From NCBI GenBank assembly GCA_040772845.1, contig JAXGXG010000001.1, positions 372,001-436,000 on the forward strand: DNA of 64,000 nucleotides, written 5' to 3'. Below are positions 62,201 to 64,000 of this stretch, one piece after another. The stretch's first letter is position 1; every line of letters starts with the position of its first letter. The notes under the pieces are model-generated. The model was not told where the DNA came from. It did no database searches and saw nothing but the letters and a program-made list of their open reading frames with translations. The DNA comes from PWXP01 sp040772845 (GTDB lineage Bacteria; Planctomycetota; Planctomycetia; Pirellulales; Thermoguttaceae). Both the position numbers and the translations under genes were made by a program.

Positions 62201-64000
62201 CGCTGCCCACCAGTTCGACGGTTACACTCGGCGGCGACGGGACGAGCGGAACGTTTGCGCTCAACGGCTACAGCCAGCAGTTGGGCAGGCTTGCAATCGC
62301 CGGTACGGCCGGCGCGGACAATCGCGTGATCAACGGCGGCAGTACGGCCGCCACGCTCACGCTGAGTATCGGATCGGAGCAAACACAGACATTCGGCGGC
62401 ACACTGGGCGGACCGGGAGCGAATGAGAACAACTTCAGCCTGTTGAAGAGTGGCGCCGGCACGCTGGTACTCTCGGCAGCGAACACCTACACCGGCGGCA
62501 CGACGATTCGCGCCGGCACGGTCCAGCTCGGCCGCGCCAACGCCTTGCCTGCCGGTTCCGCCGTTACGCTCGGATATGACGACACCAGTTCCGCCAACGC
62601 GGATACCAGCGGCACGCTGGCGCTGAACGGTTTTGACCAGCAGGTGAGTGGTATTCGGGTGGTTCGCGCCACCGGCGCGGCCAATCGCGTGATCAACGGC
62701 AGCGCCACGCCGGCCACGCTCACCTTCGACACGGCCGCCGGTGATTACACACGGTTCGCTGGCACATTAGGCGGGACAACCGACACCGACAGTAATTTCG
62801 GCCTTACGAAGCAAGGCGCGGGCATGCTGCAGCTTACCCAGCCCGGTCGTTACACGGGAGATACGGTGGTCGCCGCCGGCACGCTGCAACTCGGACTGGC
62901 GGCCGGTATGGACGGCGCCAAGCTGTGGCTCGACGCGAACAGCGGCAACGTCATTACCAACGAGAGCGGCGGCGTCACCCAATGGCTGGACCAAAGCGGC
63001 AACGGACGCAACGCAACGGCCGCCGGCGCTACCAATGCTGTGGCCACGACCAACACCCTGGTCAACAGAATGGGAGTCGTCCGTTTCAATGGGACCGATC
63101 AGCATTTCGGCGTCGATCTCTCATTCCTGGCCAATAGCGGCTATACCATCTTGGCGGTCGAGGGCCGCACGGGAACCGGAAACCACTACTACTTGGGCAC
63201 CTACAAAGCAAACAGCACCAACCAGGCCCTGCATGTCGGCTATCGCAACAATACGCAGTACACGCTGGCCCAATACAGCAACGATCTGAACGTTACGGTT
63301 GGAGGCTATGGAACTCAGCAGTTCCGGGTCTGGGCCAATATGCTCAACCTGACCACCAACCAACAGGCCATCTATCGCGATGGCGCGTTGCTTGGTTCGC
63401 GCAGCGCAGGCGGCGCGCTGACAGTGGCCGACAACGGAAGGCTCGGCACCGGATTCAGCAGCCAGTGGTTCAACGGAGATCTGGGCGAAATAATCATCTT
63501 CGACCGGGCGTTGAACGCGTCCGAACGCGCCTTCATGGAGGACTATCTGATGCTGCGTTGGCTCGATGGCGGTTCGCCCTCGGACAATATCCTGCCAACC
63601 GACACGAACCTGCTGGTCGGCGGCAGCGCCACGTTCGACCTGGGCGGAACGAATCAGACCGTCGCCTCGCTGGCCGATTATGCCGGCAGCGGGGGAACCA
63701 TTTCCAACCACGCGGCCGGCAGTTCCGTGCTGACCATCGCCGGCAGCGAGACGACCCAGTTCAGCGGCGTCCTGGCCGACGGCCCCGGCGGCGGCGTTCT
63801 GAACCTCTCACACAGCGGTACGGGCACGCTTGCGCTGACCGGCGACAACACGTACAGCGGCACGACCACGGTCACGGACGGTTCGCTGCTGGTCAACGGA
63901 ACGCATGTCAATGCGGGTCAGTACCTGGTCAGTGGCGGAACGCTGGGCGGAACGGGCTCGATTGGCGGTGCAACGACCATCGCCGCCGGCGGAACCCTTG
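59248..64000 (+). CDS. Large secreted PATR-repeat (autotransporter-like) protein, C-terminus beyond the window
   Basis: More than 1,584 residues. A long signal region (MNVRRQSLCAPLNACRIGLS ... LAAWCLAPVQA) precedes two beta-sandwich modules of PA14-like type (VPTAGAYVLGINSDDGFRLR; EAGTYTFGNNSDDGARIQVQ). Next come at least six passenger-associated transport repeats such as LTGANTYTGGTVVREGTLSL and VLSGTNTYSGGTTVDAGVLA, with GGYSQQ-type strands between. A LamG/concanavalin-like domain follows (about 1225-1435: KLWLDANSGNVI; VRFNGTDQHFGVDLSF; GDLGEIIIFDRALNASERAF), and then more PATRs. It is probably an exported adhesin or polymer-binding beta-helix. Planctomycete versions often end in PEP-CTERM; that end is not in the window. 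Confidence 0.88.
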   Translation, partial: MNVRRQSLCAPLNACRIGLSVVPAAPILVLLAAWCLAPVQAAAVQPAFQLSDLLGVQTDGMQVRVVNGGSVPNIDIAEQILASGSLVGNGRGLYSVVNFGSGGSFSGWANYPSGANGDNFAFEANGLLHVPTAGAYVLGINSDDGFRLRVGTDLQAVSQYYGGTGNSNTRVVVTFDQAGLVPYKLTHFENSGGQFIEFYARPGTDTSFTTGSPGDYRLIGDTANGGLQTIATGQFFVRDVKSSGTVGNLAAVDAMLRGDTAPQSQTTAFANVVDYLDTGSAGRFGTNNAFPGATAADDDDFGIEATAMVYIAEAGTYTFGNNSDDGARIQVQGVRVVNADQAQGTTDAFGTMTFEKAGFYDLRYTYFERAGGASAELFAAKGAHTVWDAGAFRLVGDVAAGGLAVYSPKGWLADASGSWSSAANWRDGEIADGADAFTTFSLVDLSADRTITIGDSETVTMGHVRFGDVDVTGGPHGWTVAGAGTLELIATTGQPVLDVVNSQATIEATLSADSGFEKQGDGTLLLAGTQTYTGNATVSEGVLAIASTDALPGWNIAGRYTVAEDAALIVGNSVTDDDLADMIATGNYQAGAGAGFLATGGNRTFSGVLTDTSNGALALVKGGEDTLELTGANTYTGGTVVREGTLSLGAADALPADTVVTLGGGGTGGALVLNGYSQQVSGLQTAGAGGATSRLVNGSGTAATLTVDVAAGVLNRFAGTLGGSGTDENNFDLVKQGQGTLVLSGTNTYSGGTTVDAGVLAIMTTAALPGWNTNGSYTVASGAALAVGSGVSDVDVATILGTTNLQAGAAFGFHVDAGATRVFAGQVVDTPNGALPMVKIGGGTLSLTAENAYTGGTMVREGTVQLGVANALPTGSVLTLGQGGASGMLRLNGFNQQLAGLLIEGTAGTANRVVNGSSTAATITLDIAAGQTGTFAGMFGGNASNENNLSVVKQGEGTFRLGAASTHTGGTTVREGTLSLGIANALPTSSTVTLGGDGTSGTFALNGYSQQLGRLAIAGTAGADNRVINGGSTAATLTLSIGSEQTQTFGGTLGGPGANENNFSLLKSGAGTLVLSAANTYTGGTTIRAGTVQLGRANALPAGSAVTLGYDDTSSANADTSGTLALNGFDQQVSGIRVVRATGAANRVINGSATPATLTFDTAAGDYTRFAGTLGGTTDTDSNFGLTKQGAGMLQLTQPGRYTGDTVVAAGTLQLGLAAGMDGAKLWLDANSGNVITNESGGVTQWLDQSGNGRNATAAGATNAVATTNTLVNRMGVVRFNGTDQHFGVDLSFLANSGYTILAVEGRTGTGNHYYLGTYKANSTNQALHVGYRNNTQYTLAQYSNDLNVTVGGYGTQQFRVWANMLNLTTNQQAIYRDGALLGSRSAGGALTVADNGRLGTGFSSQWFNGDLGEIIIFDRALNASERAFMEDYLMLRWLDGGSPSDNILPTDTNLLVGGSATFDLGGTNQTVASLADYAGSGGTISNHAAGSSVLTIAGSETTQFSGVLADGPGGGVLNLSHSGTGTLALTGDNTYSGTTTVTDGSLLVNGTHVNAGQYLVSGGTLGGTGSIGGATTIAAGGTL

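Overview
The window looks like GC-rich (roughly 60%) chromosomal DNA from a planctomycete, probably of the Pirellulales. The signs are a DUF1559 pseudopilin-like protein, PEP-CTERM tails, DUF5107, AsmA-like and very large TPR/alpha-2-macroglobulin proteins, small conserved membrane proteins of the kind seen in that phylum, and many dispersed palindromic and tandem repeats. All calls come from reading the sequence; no database search was run.

Layout. 1-13.1 kb (minus strand): a DUF5107 protein cut by the window edge, a 2,908-residue secreted TPR/alpha-2-macroglobulin-like protein whose thioester motif has lost its Cys and Gln, and a GH127 beta-L-arabinofuranosidase. 13.2-20.3 kb: an orphan PEP-CTERM tail, a prenyltransferase-repeat protein overlapping a GT4 glycosyltransferase, a REP-type palindromic repeat array surrounding a RAYT (Y1/HUH) transposase, an NCS1 nucleobase permease and an ArnT/PMT-like membrane glycosyltransferase. 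20.3-23.5 kb: an AsmA-like envelope protein.

23.4-36.85 kb is an accessory defence island. An 83-bp copy of the 3' end of the AsmA-like gene lies at each end (82/83 identical, 13.3 kb apart). The core is a tightly coupled minus-strand operon: an excisionase-like HTH regulator broken by a one-base frameshift, type III restriction subunit Res, a DinD-like protein, type III methyltransferase Mod, a low-GC NACHT NTPase, and a protein with a RelE-like N-terminus fused to a UvrD helicase. Junctions are ATGA overlaps or zero spacing. Beside it lie remnants of hsdR, rhuM and an unknown gene, and just outside the right repeat a vapBC module with truncated toxin. This operon is the best candidate for an undescribed system.

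37-48 kb: housekeeping genes (dapF, a DUF374 acyltransferase, tRNA-Asp with clear promoter and terminator), a thioredoxin-fold protein, membrane and lipoproteins, a GGDEF protein preceded by a 44-residue membrane protein, a porin and an L7/L12-like small protein, plus a 167-bp MITE-like palindrome.

48.2-50.4 kb: a cobalamin riboswitch precedes not B12 synthesis genes but a pseudopilin-like DUF1559 protein and a DUF4465/PEP-CTERM protein, suggesting a B12-responsive surface module. 50.5-64 kb: a methyltransferase, a heme-motif hybrid histidine kinase, a Cache-domain chemoreceptor, a cysteine synthase and a large secreted PATR-repeat (autotransporter-like) protein running off the window.
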